12,456 nucleotides of DNA from a bacterium (GTDB lineage: Bacteria > Spirochaetota > Spirochaetia > Treponematales > Rectinemataceae). Below are positions 6,106 to 12,456 of the stretch, one piece after another. The notes under the pieces are model-generated. The model worked only from the letters and a program-made list of their open reading frames with translations, was not told the DNA's origin and did not search any database. The translations under genes were made by a program, and so were the position numbers. The DNA is taken from contig JAKALZ010000027.1 in the NCBI GenBank assembly GCA_021813065.1, forward strand, positions 1 through 12,456, read 5' to 3'. Every line of letters begins with the position of its first letter. Within the stretch, counting starts at the first letter, position 1.

Positions 6106-8142
6106 CTACTGCCCCGCAAACGACACAGGCTTGAAGGCTTTGCCGTTACGCGTAAAGAATTTCGAGAAGAACTCGTAGTACTGAAGCCTTACCACCTGAA
6201 TCGTCACAATGAGTCCCTCAAGTCCGATAATGATTGAGTTTCCGATTAAATAGATAAAAATCTCCCAGAAAAGTCCTGTCGCGGTAGTTCCTCGCACCAT
6301 GGAACCCATCGTGAAAATCACGAAAGAGAGTACCGCGTGCGTCAGCGCAAACGCGCCGACACGGAGAAAACTCAAGCTGTTGGACGTGTAATAAATGACG
6401 ACTTCGAGAAGCTCGACGATGCTCCCGATAATCGCCTCGGAGGCTGAGTGCTTTTCCTCAACGACTTTGCCCTGTGCCTTGTCCACCATTGCTTTGAGCG
6501 GTTCGGCGAACATCAGAGCGACAAGCGGAATCCCAAAACCAAAAATATCAATAATTCCAAGCTTGCCGCCCAAGATGATCCGTACCGCCAAAACCACGAT
6601 CCACCAGAGGAAAATCATGCCAGCGAGCCCCGTCTTCGAGAATATCGCTTCGCCGAACTCTTTTCGCTTGGCCAGGTTGATCATGTTGATGATAAGCCCA
6701 GCTGAGTTGATGATGACGCCGATCGCGAGCGTAAACCCGAAGAAGTAGAACATTGCCTGCACATTGTTCTGCGGCATGAGCTGCAGGAAGCGATCCTTCG
6801 GAGCGCCCAGAAAGAAGCCCGTCAATACGCGCTCAAGCGGCGCAAGAAGTTCCTCGCTGGCAAAGCAGGTGCCTGTGAGAAGCCCCATCAGCATCGAACC
6901 GATTCCCGCGGATATGAAGGCGATCGAATACTTAGCGTAGTTCCTTAAAATGCCCTTCTTGACTTTTCGCATCACGAGACCGGCGGCCAAGATAACCGCG
7001 CCCTGCCCGAAATCGCCGAACATGATCGAAAAGAGGAGGGTAAAGAAGAAAGCCACGAATGGCGTGGGGTCGATGTCGCCATAGAGCGGCGTGCCATACG
7101 ACAGCACAATGCCCTGAAAGGCAGCTACAAATGGGTTGTGCTTGAGAAGCACGGGAATATCTTCGCTTGCCTTTTGGCCATCCTTCGCGATGGTCTCCTG
7201 AGGATCGAACACGCGTATTGAGATCCGGTTTCCGAGCATCGCGAGGAGCTCTTTTGTCATGCGCGGGATGCGATCCGCGGGGACCCATCCCGAAAGCCTA
7301 AACGCCCATTTCGTGCTCTCCAGCTTATGCTCGACAAGCACGAGCGCCTGTTTGAGCCGCACGGAAGAATAAGATGCCTGCCAGAGGGCGCCATACTTGT
7401 CCGCGAGTTCCTTTTTTTCACCAAGCAACGATTCAAGGCGGAGTTTTTCGGCGTTGTACGTGCGCTCAAGCGCCGCCACGGCCTCAGCGGGGACACCATG
7501 CACGCCTTCCGGCAGATTCTTCTTTTCGAATCCCGCCTTATTGAGTTCGGTCTCGAGAGCGAAGCGGCCCTTTCGGCTCGAAGCAGCAAGAATTGTTCCC
7601 TCAGAGTCCAAAGGGATGAACACCGCTCGAGAGCCAAGGGAAGCCTCCAATGCGCTCAGCTTGTCTTTGGGCAGCGTACCCACCTGAATCGAAACATACG
7701 AGAATTTCTCGAACTCTTCGAAGGGACGCGAGAGCCCGGAAAAAGCCTTGGCCTCGTGAATCGACTCGGCAAGCTGATCCACTTTGGCATCCTGCTCGTC
7801 GATCGTCTTTTTAAGTTCGACGCAGCGCCCATAAAGAAGGTCGAGCTTTGCGAGCATCGCATCATCGGGCAGATGGGTTCCCTCCACGATATTCATTGAC
7901 GGCTGCACGCCAAAGAACATGCCCACAAAATCGAGCTCGCGTTGTGCGTCTTCGAGTTTCAATGCGAGCTCCTTCTCGCTGTCGGCGTCCGTGACGCCTA
8001 CCAATTTTTGCTGCGCGAGACGCTCGAGCTCATCTGGGTAGATTATCTGGAAACAATGCTGATTCGAAAGATACTCCAGCACCGCGTCGATGTCGGATTT
8101 AAGCAGCAGAAGTTCAACTCTGCGCATACTGACGCTGCTCAT
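6106..8142 (-). CDS. atpI: V/A-type ATPase subunit I (membrane stator, a-like)
   Basis: The 678-residue protein is the membrane stator that forms the ion half-channels beside the K ring. About 350 N-terminal residues are cytoplasmic with coiled-coil stretches (roughly 55-140 and 225-280) and anchor the peripheral stalks. The C-terminal half is hydrophobic, with about seven or eight helices. Key motifs are S-L-S-F-L-R-V-G-A-F-A-L-T-H-A (Arg594) and the last helix with GLEGLIVTIQVVRLQYYEFF, holding Glu642, Gln649 and Arg652, followed by F-F-x-K-F-F. These are the conserved channel residues facing the ring carboxylate. I chose the start MSSVSMRRVEL at 8142. It makes an ATGA overlap with the subunit C stop and has GGAGGA about nine bases upstream. 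An upstream in-frame ATG at 8166 would add eight residues and a longer overlap. Confidence 0.95.
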   Translation of the reverse strand: MSSVSMRRVELLLLKSDIDAVLEYLSNQHCFQIIYPDELERLAQQKLVGVTDADSEKELALKLEDAQRELDFVGMFFGVQPSMNIVEGTHLPDDAMLAKLDLLYGRCVELKKTIDEQDAKVDQLAESIHEAKAFSGLSRPFEEFEKFSYVSIQVGTLPKDKLSALEASLGSRAVFIPLDSEGTILAASSRKGRFALETELNKAGFEKKNLPEGVHGVPAEAVAALERTYNAEKLRLESLLGEKKELADKYGALWQASYSSVRLKQALVLVEHKLESTKWAFRLSGWVPADRIPRMTKELLAMLGNRISIRVFDPQETIAKDGQKASEDIPVLLKHNPFVAAFQGIVLSYGTPLYGDIDPTPFVAFFFTLLFSIMFGDFGQGAVILAAGLVMRKVKKGILRNYAKYSIAFISAGIGSMLMGLLTGTCFASEELLAPLERVLTGFFLGAPKDRFLQLMPQNNVQAMFYFFGFTLAIGVIINSAGLIINMINLAKRKEFGEAIFSKTGLAGMIFLWWIVVLAVRIILGGKLGIIDIFGFGIPLVALMFAEPLKAMVDKAQGKVVEEKHSASEAIIGSIVELLEVVIYYTSNSLSFLRVGAFALTHAVLSFVIFTMGSMVRGTTATGLFWEIFIYLIGNSIIIGLEGLIVTIQVVRLQYYEFFSKFFTRNGKAFKPVSFAGQ

Positions 8143-9140
8143 ACCGTTTTTCCTCCAGGAACCCACATGACTTTGGCCTTCTCTTCAGGAGTTACGCCGA
8201 GCCGCACACTCTCAAGTACCGCAAGAAGCAGAGAAGTCTCGTACTCCAACAGCTTGAAGTAGCAGTAAATGGGTGTATAGCTAAAAGGGTGCAGGTGCAA
8301 GTTTCGTCGCACCATAGCGAAAAGATTTTCTTGCGTGCGAATCTCGAGCACGGGGACATCCAGCGCAGGCCCTGTCTGACCCGCAAGCAGCTGTTTCAGC
8401 GGCCAGCGCTCAAAGCTGTCGATCTTTTCGATATCGTACTGGAATGTCTGCAGCGCAAGTGAAGTCGTGTCGACATTCTTAAGCTCGACAAACATGCCCG
8501 CCGCATCCTGCTTCGTCATGCCGTAGTAGCGGCGAATCCGGAACGCCCACACAACGTTCTGGTAGATGATCTCCCAGCGAATGAGATCGAGAATCGTGCC
8601 CACTTTCTGTTCGTTGATTTCGTGCGCCGCGTTCCAGAGACTCAAGTAATACTGCTGATCGAGACGATTCTCTGCCACCGCAAGGTTTTCCAACGACTGG
8701 ACACTCAGCCACTCGTAAGGTGTTTTATGGAACATGTCGTCGATGCGCGGCCATTCGGCAAGCGCCTGATCGATGATGCGCGAACTATATGAGGTTTCTT
8801 CGGGCTTAGGTTCTCCCGAGCGGAGTCTGAAAAGCATTGATTTTATGACACTGATTTCGTACTTCGAAATGAGCGCGTGAATGAGGTTGCTGGATTCCGA
8901 GAATGGCTTCGCGAGACGGAGAAAAGACTCGATGGAACGGGCAATGACTCTGCGTTCGGCCTCGAATACAAGTTTGGCCTCTGGCAGATTCGGAGGCTCT
9001 TCATTGAACAATTTTTTCCAGAGGGCGATGATCCCTGTGGAGCTCTGCATAAGCTCCCGGGCCGCATCGCCGAGCTGCATCTTCGAAAAGGATCCGCATA
9101 CGCGGGCGTACAGGTAGGCAAATTCCAGCTCTTCGGCCAT
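8139..9140 (-). CDS. atpC: V/A-type ATPase subunit C (AC39/V0D family, rotor socket)
   Basis: The 333-residue, mostly helical protein belongs to the AC39/V0D family, which sits on top of the K ring and receives the D-F shaft. It has the repeated helical bundle pattern. Early segments include F-A-Y-L-Y-A-R-V-C-G and S-K-Y-E-I-S-V-I-K-S-M-L-F-R-L-R; a middle one is L-I-R-W-E-I-I-Y-Q-N-V-V-W-A-F-R-I-R-R-Y-Y. The C-terminal signature around P-x-x-Y-C-Y-F-K-L-L-E-Y-E-x-S-L-L-L-A-V-L-E-S-V-R-L-G is close to the family P-x-x-x-x-Y-x-x-x-K-E-x-E-x-x-N-L-R motif. I prefer the ATG at 9140, nine bases after AGG. A GTG at 9146 would overlap the previous stop as GTGA but is too close to any ribosome site. 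Its place ahead of subunit I is unusual; in many bacterial clusters it follows E. Confidence 0.85.
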   Translation of the reverse strand: MAEELEFAYLYARVCGSFSKMQLGDAARELMQSSTGIIALWKKLFNEEPPNLPEAKLVFEAERRVIARSIESFLRLAKPFSESSNLIHALISKYEISVIKSMLFRLRSGEPKPEETSYSSRIIDQALAEWPRIDDMFHKTPYEWLSVQSLENLAVAENRLDQQYYLSLWNAAHEINEQKVGTILDLIRWEIIYQNVVWAFRIRRYYGMTKQDAAGMFVELKNVDTTSLALQTFQYDIEKIDSFERWPLKQLLAGQTGPALDVPVLEIRTQENLFAMVRRNLHLHPFSYTPIYCYFKLLEYETSLLLAVLESVRLGVTPEEKAKVMWVPGGKTV

Positions 9141-9142
9141 GA

Positions 9143-9451
9143 TCACTCGCCTGCACGGATAATATTCTGAATGGCTGTTTTGAGCGCCTCGGTGTTGAGC
9201 GGGATTGAATTGAGGGTTGCTCTGTAGTCGCTGATCTCTTTTGCGCTTTGCGCTTCTAGGGATTTCAAAAAAGAGACATGCTCGGCTTCAAGCTTTTTGC
9301 GCTCCTCGACCAGTTTCTGGTTCCGCATCGATTCTACGGCGCTCTTTGTTTCGAGCAGTGATTGCGAGGCTTTTTTCTCGGCATCCGCAATGATGTCCGC
9401 AGCCTGATGTTCAATCTCAACGAGCCTGTCGATATTGTCGGCTGAATCCAT
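9143..9451 (-). CDS. atpH: V/A-type ATPase peripheral stalk subunit H/G
   Basis: The 102-residue protein is almost entirely one charged helix: I-D-R-L-V-E-I-E-H-Q-A-A-D-I-I-A-D-A-E-K-K-A at the start, then K-L-V-E-E-R-K-K-L-E-A-E-H. The I-E-x-x-A-x-x-I-I-x-x-A-x-x-x-A spacing is typical of the H (also called G) partner of subunit E in the peripheral stalks. Its position first among the ATPase genes matches archaeal and Thermus-type clusters, where the same small subunit leads the operon. Homology is weak at this length, so the call leans on coiled-coil character plus context. The start at 9451 (MDSADNIDRL) has AGAGGTG about six bases upstream. The in-frame ATG at 9469 lies upstream of that site and is less likely. 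Confidence 0.78.
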   Translation of the reverse strand: MDSADNIDRLVEIEHQAADIIADAEKKASQSLLETKSAVESMRNQKLVEERKKLEAEHVSFLKSLEAQSAKEISDYRATLNSIPLNTEALKTAIQNIIRAGE

Positions 9452-9578
9452 AATACACCTCTTCTCCATAGTGAATATGGCATAGAAAGGTGCGGTCCCA
9501 TCGGCCTTTCGCGGTCATAAGGTGGAATCACACGAGCATGCGGTTTAAGTAGACCGCGCTGGCGGCACCTACGTACTT

Positions 9579-10058
9579 CTACATGGCCTCCAGACTCTTC
9601 TCGAAGTCGCGAATGAGCGAGTACACGCTCTCGGGAGAATTCGTTTCCATAAGCTTCTGAAGCAGCGTCGAATCCTGAATGAGAAGCGCGATTTGCCTCA
9701 GGGCGTCGAGGTGCTTCTCGACTTCGTCAGGCGACGACACAAGAAGAAACACGAGATATACGGGATTGCCATCCAGAGAGCCGTACTCTATTCCTTTCTT
9801 GGAAATGCCAAGCACGCCGCGGAGGCTGTCGATTTTCTGACAGGTCGCGTGGGGAACCGCGACACCTTTGTAGATGCCGGTAGACATTTTATCCTCGCGA
9901 GCCCAGAGCGCATCGATCACTTCTTCGCGAGGAAAGACTTTATCTTTGGGGTAATTTTTTGCGAGCACGTCGACGAGTTCTTCGAGAAGCTCGTCCTTGT
10001 CGTCGCTCTCCAATCCAATTTTTATCGTAGCTGGCTTAAAAGCGTACTGCAAAATCAT
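9579..10058 (-). CDS. ptsN: PTS EIIA domain protein, PtsN / fructose-mannitol type
   Basis: The 159-residue protein is a single EIIA domain of the fructose/mannitol/Ntr family. The phosphorylatable histidine is His70 in the motif GVAVPHAT (65-72), preceded by the typical L-W-A-R-E-D-K-M-S-T-G-I-Y segment. Other signs are the N-terminal helix with K-D-E-L-L-E-E-L-V-D-V-L, the strand N-P-V-Y-L-V-F-L-L-V-S-S and the following D-E-V-E-K-H-L-D-A-L-R-Q-I-A. There is no attached EIIB, EIIC or transcription regulator domain and no sugar-specific PTS gene nearby. This favours a regulatory PtsN role over transport; that is inference. The start at 10058 (MILQYAF) has AAGGA about eight bases upstream; the longer frame to 10082 adds eight unlikely residues. 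It follows a strong promoter candidate and lies 127 bases ahead of the ATPase genes. Confidence 0.9.
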   Translation of the reverse strand: MILQYAFKPATIKIGLESDDKDELLEELVDVLAKNYPKDKVFPREEVIDALWAREDKMSTGIYKGVAVPHATCQKIDSLRGVLGISKKGIEYGSLDGNPVYLVFLLVSSPDEVEKHLDALRQIALLIQDSTLLQKLMETNSPESVYSLIRDFEKSLEAM

Positions 10059-10125
10059 CGCGGCATTCCTTCTTGCGCACAAGCCAAAACCGTGTCGGAT
10101 TGTCCGTACGCGCAGATCATGGTAT

Positions 10126-10156
10126 ATAATACTTGAACTGGAGCGAATGATTCAAG
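10126..10156 (-). promoter_or_regulatory. Putative promoter of the ptsN-ATPase operon with inverted repeat
   Basis: On the minus strand TTGAAT (10150-10155) and TATTAT (10126-10131) are spaced by 18 bases, a good sigma70-like pair. A six-base inverted repeat, CTTGAA (10132-10137) and TTCAAG (10151-10156), lies inside it: one arm covers the -35 box and the other touches the -10 box. This is a plausible operator arrangement. The start site would fall near 10119, giving a leader of about 60 bases before ptsN. The plus strand also holds a perfect TATAAT at 10125-10130, but no plus-strand gene follows. Confidence 0.55.
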
Positions 10157-10177
10157 CTACCGTCGAAAAAGTGAAAC

Positions 10178-11614
10178 TTATGGCGCCCTGGGCAGCACTA
10201 CAGTAACGGTTGTACCTCGGTACGGCGCGCTTTCGACACGAATTTCACCACCGTGAGTTTCGACAATCTCCTTGCAAATCGCCAAACCAAGGCCCGCGCC
10301 GCCGCGCGCACGCGATCGGTCCGATTCCACACGGTAGAAAGGCTCGAACAGTCTTGGAATTTCACGTTCGGGTATACCGCAGCCTCTGTCGGTGATTTCG
10401 ATGAGAATGGCGGGGCCAACCCATCGCTCAGCATGAGCGTGTGCGATCGTGATCGTCAAATCCACCTCATCATCAGAAAATTTCACCGCGTTGTCGAGGA
10501 TATTCAGAAACAGCCTTATGAGATAATCCCGAACACCGCGCGTCGCGAGCCCCTTCTCATAATTCCGTTTGACATGAATATGTTTTGCAGGATTGACATC
10601 GATAACCTGCTCGACACAGGAATCGACAAGTTCCTGCACATCAACATCCTCAAACCTTCGAGCGAGTTCCGTGCTGCCGGCTTTTGAGAGCAGCAGCAAA
10701 TCCGAGCTCAGCGCGATGAGCCGCTCGACATCGTCCTTCATGCTTGAAATGGAAGCTTCATATTCGCGAGCGGTTCTCGAGCGCGAGAGCGCCACTTCCA
10801 TTTTGCCCTTGAGCGCGGCGAGGGGGGTTCTGAGCTCATGAGAGGCGTCGGCGGAAAAGCGCTTTTCTCTTTTGAACGAAGCTTCTAGCCTGTCGAGCAT
10901 TGCATCGAAGCTTGCGGATAGTTTTCCGATTTCGTCGCGAGGACCTCGATAGTTGAGTCTATCGGAGAGTTGATCTTCGCGTACCCTCGCGGCGAGCTTT
11001 TCCATGGCGACGATTGGGTTTAGTGCTCTCCACGCAAGGAACAGTCCACCCAGCATCGCAACGATGAGCACAAGGGGAAATGCCACGGAAAATCTGATCA
11101 AGAAATGGGAGAGCTGTTCTTCAGTTTCAGAGAGTGATGTGGCAACCTGAATGAGATTTTTCGCGGATGAACCAGGCACGCCAAATTCAGCGGTGGCCAC
11201 TCTGTAGCGCACATCATTGGATCGCTCGGTCATAAATTCAAATGATGGTGAAACACTGGTGTGCTTTGCAACAAGGAGAGGACCGATCGAAAGATTCGGA
11301 AATTCCTTCATCGCGTCGACGACATTCCCACGCTCGTCGAGAATCCTTATGGCATAGGGGTTTTTTATGGAGATAAGCGGTCTGATCGCGTTCTCGTTGG
11401 CATTCTGAAACGCGAGATTATTATTCTCTACATCAATGTTCTGAATCGCCTGATTGAGAGCTGAAAGGAGACCGGCATCGACCTGTCCGAAGAGATCAGC
11501 TCTGAATTCGAAGTAACTCAGCGTTTCGAATCCAATGAGGGAAACGGTAAAGATAAGCACATACCAGAGGGTAATTCGGTAGCGAAATGGCAATCTGCCG
11601 ACAGCGCTGCTCAT
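10178..11614 (-). CDS. Membrane sensor histidine kinase (HAMP-HisKA-HATPase)
   Basis: The 478-residue protein is a classic inner-membrane sensor kinase. A first membrane helix (about 14-33) is followed by an extracytoplasmic sensor region (about 34-170), a second membrane helix (about 173-195) and a HAMP linker containing the L-N-P-I-V-A-M-E-K-L-A motif. The HisKA H-box is FSADASHELRTPLAALKG (253-270) with phospho-acceptor His259. The HATPase part has the N-box FLNILDNAVKFS (369-380), the G1 box DRGCGIP (409-415), the F-box LFEPFYR and the G2 box GGAGLGLAI (438-446). All catalytic motifs look intact. The extracytoplasmic part matches no ligand domain I recognise, so the signal is unknown. The kinase part resembles the CusS/QseC-like group. 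The ATG overlaps the stop of the response regulator (ATGA), so the pair is co-translated. Its stop lies 119 bases before ptsN. Confidence 0.95.
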   Translation of the reverse strand: MSSAVGRLPFRYRITLWYVLIFTVSLIGFETLSYFEFRADLFGQVDAGLLSALNQAIQNIDVENNNLAFQNANENAIRPLISIKNPYAIRILDERGNVVDAMKEFPNLSIGPLLVAKHTSVSPSFEFMTERSNDVRYRVATAEFGVPGSSAKNLIQVATSLSETEEQLSHFLIRFSVAFPLVLIVAMLGGLFLAWRALNPIVAMEKLAARVREDQLSDRLNYRGPRDEIGKLSASFDAMLDRLEASFKREKRFSADASHELRTPLAALKGKMEVALSRSRTAREYEASISSMKDDVERLIALSSDLLLLSKAGSTELARRFEDVDVQELVDSCVEQVIDVNPAKHIHVKRNYEKGLATRGVRDYLIRLFLNILDNAVKFSDDEVDLTITIAHAHAERWVGPAILIEITDRGCGIPEREIPRLFEPFYRVESDRSRARGGAGLGLAICKEIVETHGGEIRVESAPYRGTTVTVVLPRAP

Positions 11615-12291
11615 GAATGATCTTCCCCTGAAAATCGGTATCCAACGCCACGGACCGTTTTGATGCAGCTCTTTGCCGGATCGCTATCGATTTTTTTCCG
11701 GAGATACCCAATATACACATCCACGACATTCGACCCCGCATAGGAATCGAAATTCCAGATGTGTTCGGCGATCTGTGTTCTTGTTAAAACTTGATTGGGA
11801 TGCCGCATGAAATATTCGAGAATGCTGAACTCTCTTCCGCTCAGCTCGATGCGTTCGCCATGGCGTCGCACTTCGTGGCGCACCGTATCCAATTCGATGT
11901 CTTTGAACGCAATCACGGTATCGACACTGAGCGTGGGCCGCCGCATGAGCGCCCGCATGCGCGCGAGAAGCTCGGCAAACGCAAAAGGTTTTACGAGATA
12001 GTCATCCGCGCCCGCGTCGAGACCGTGAACCCTGTCTTCGACCGCCCCACGCGCGGTGAGCATGATAACAGGCGTTTTGATACCCATTCTTCTCAATTCA
12101 TCGAGCACGGCAAAACCGCTCATGCGCGGCAGCATTATGTCAAGAAGAATGATGTCGTATTCAGCACCGCGCAGATACTCGAGTGCGGAAACACCATCGC
12201 GCGCCACATCGATCGCGTATCCCGCCTCGCTCAGGCCTTGGGATAGAAAATCGACGATTCCTATTTCATCTTCTACTATTAATATTCGCAT
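11611..12291 (-). CDS. OmpR/PhoB-family response regulator
   Basis: The 226-residue protein pairs with the overlapping kinase gene. The receiver domain (1 to about 115) has the acidic pocket Glu7-Asp8, phospho-acceptor Asp51 in DIILLDIMLPRMSG, Thr79 in VIMLTARG and Lys101 in DDYLVKPFAF. The winged-helix DNA-binding domain (about 126-222) shows L-S-x-R-E-F-x-I-L-E-Y-F-M, the recognition region NVVDVYIGYLRKKID and the closing wing TVRGVGYRF. It resembles CusR-like regulators closely, but its targets cannot be read from sequence. The start MRILIVEDE is the standard one. No Shine-Dalgarno sequence is visible just upstream (the bases are CTGAAAAAATCT), and a -10-like box lies only ten bases away, so the mRNA may be leaderless or nearly so. 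Confidence 0.96.
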   Translation of the reverse strand: MRILIVEDEIGIVDFLSQGLSEAGYAIDVARDGVSALEYLRGAEYDIILLDIMLPRMSGFAVLDELRRMGIKTPVIMLTARGAVEDRVHGLDAGADDYLVKPFAFAELLARMRALMRRPTLSVDTVIAFKDIELDTVRHEVRRHGERIELSGREFSILEYFMRHPNQVLTRTQIAEHIWNFDSYAGSNVVDVYIGYLRKKIDSDPAKSCIKTVRGVGYRFSGEDHS

Positions 12292-12301
12292 AGATTTTTT
12301 C

Positions 12302-12330
12302 AGTATATCGAAGAAAGACCTTGCGCTCCA
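12302..12330 (-). promoter_or_regulatory. Possible promoter of the two-component pair
   Basis: On the minus strand TATACT (12302-12307) is a fair -10 box, and TGGAGC (12325-12330) 17 bases upstream is a poor -35 match (three of six). The -10 box ends ten bases before the regulator ATG, so transcription would begin about four or five bases before the start codon. A regulator-dependent promoter with a weak -35 is possible. Confidence 0.3.
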
Positions 12331-12392
12331 TAATTATGCGCAAGTTTGAAAAGGGCCGCCCTCGAAGCTGTTGATCGGCCTCGCGGCTCCGC

Positions 12393-12455
12393 AGGTGACC
12401 GCAACGCGGACATCGATCTCTATGCCCGCATTGCGGATTTTTTACTCTTTCACCT
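12393..12455. repeat. Nested small inverted repeats at the window edge
   Basis: AGGTGA (12393-12398) and TCACCT (12450-12455) form an outer inverted repeat. Inside lie two short palindromes, CCGCAACGCGG (12399-12409) and CCGCATTGCGG (12426-12436). The second is followed on the plus strand by ATTTTTT, but its stem is only four to five bases. The block could be a piece of a dispersed repeat or the end of a neighbouring transcript. No gene is assigned here. Confidence 0.4.
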
Positions 12456-12456
12456 C

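Noticed and set aside
10100..10130. Plus-strand promoter with perfect TATAAT at 10125-10130 and TTGTCC at 10100-10105
   Set aside because: The spacing is 19 bases and the only DNA downstream is antisense to the kinase gene. It probably reflects the symmetric AT-rich core of the minus-strand promoter; antisense transcription remains possible.
1..12456. CRISPR array, tRNA, rRNA, insertion sequence or prophage genes
   Set aside because: No regularly spaced repeats, no cloverleaf or rRNA-like stretches, and no transposase or integrase signatures were seen on either strand.

Overview
All genes in this window lie on the minus strand, so transcription runs from high to low coordinates. The core is a complete bacterial V/A-type (vacuolar/archaeal-type) rotary ATPase cluster from 9451 to 803, with nine subunits in the order H(G)-C-I-K-F-E-A-B-D. 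Base composition is moderately GC-rich in genes and AT-rich at the two clearest promoters. A V-type rather than F-type ATPase, a Ntr-type PTS IIA protein, a stand-alone universal stress protein and a CBS protein suggest a bacterium, perhaps an anaerobe. Spirochaetota or another V-ATPase-bearing phylum is only a guess; the sequence does not fix the lineage.

Layout along the direction of transcription: 12456-12292 is a short upstream region with small inverted repeats. An OmpR-type response regulator (12291-11611) overlaps a membrane histidine kinase (11614-10178) by four bases. A 119-bp gap (10177-10059) carries a good sigma70-like promoter with an inverted repeat in it. A PtsN-like EIIA protein (10058-9579) follows, then a 127-bp gap. 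Next come the ATPase subunits: H/G, C, I, K (membrane rotor), F, E, A, B and D. A universal stress protein (806-324) overlaps the D gene by four bases. A weak hairpin terminator, a small GC-rich palindrome with a 12-bp tandem repeat, and a second good promoter lie in 160-323. A CBS-domain gene starts at 159 and runs off the left edge.

How the parts work together: A and B form the catalytic head. D, F and C form the central shaft and its socket on the ring. E and H form the peripheral stalks. I and K form the ion path. Most junctions are four-base ATGA overlaps or very short gaps, which points to one translationally coupled operon. The larger gaps fall after ptsN and around the rotor-ring gene. 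Proteins of regulatory families flank the machine: a two-component system and a PTS IIA protein upstream, a Usp and a CBS protein downstream. Whether these control ion pumping or energy status is inference. Several family-level oddities are noted: an unusual order of subunit genes, a Pro/Ala-rich tail on subunit B, a variant P-loop in subunit A, a signal-peptide-like N terminus and no sodium-ligand pattern in the rotor subunit, and a Usp that has lost its ATP-binding motif.
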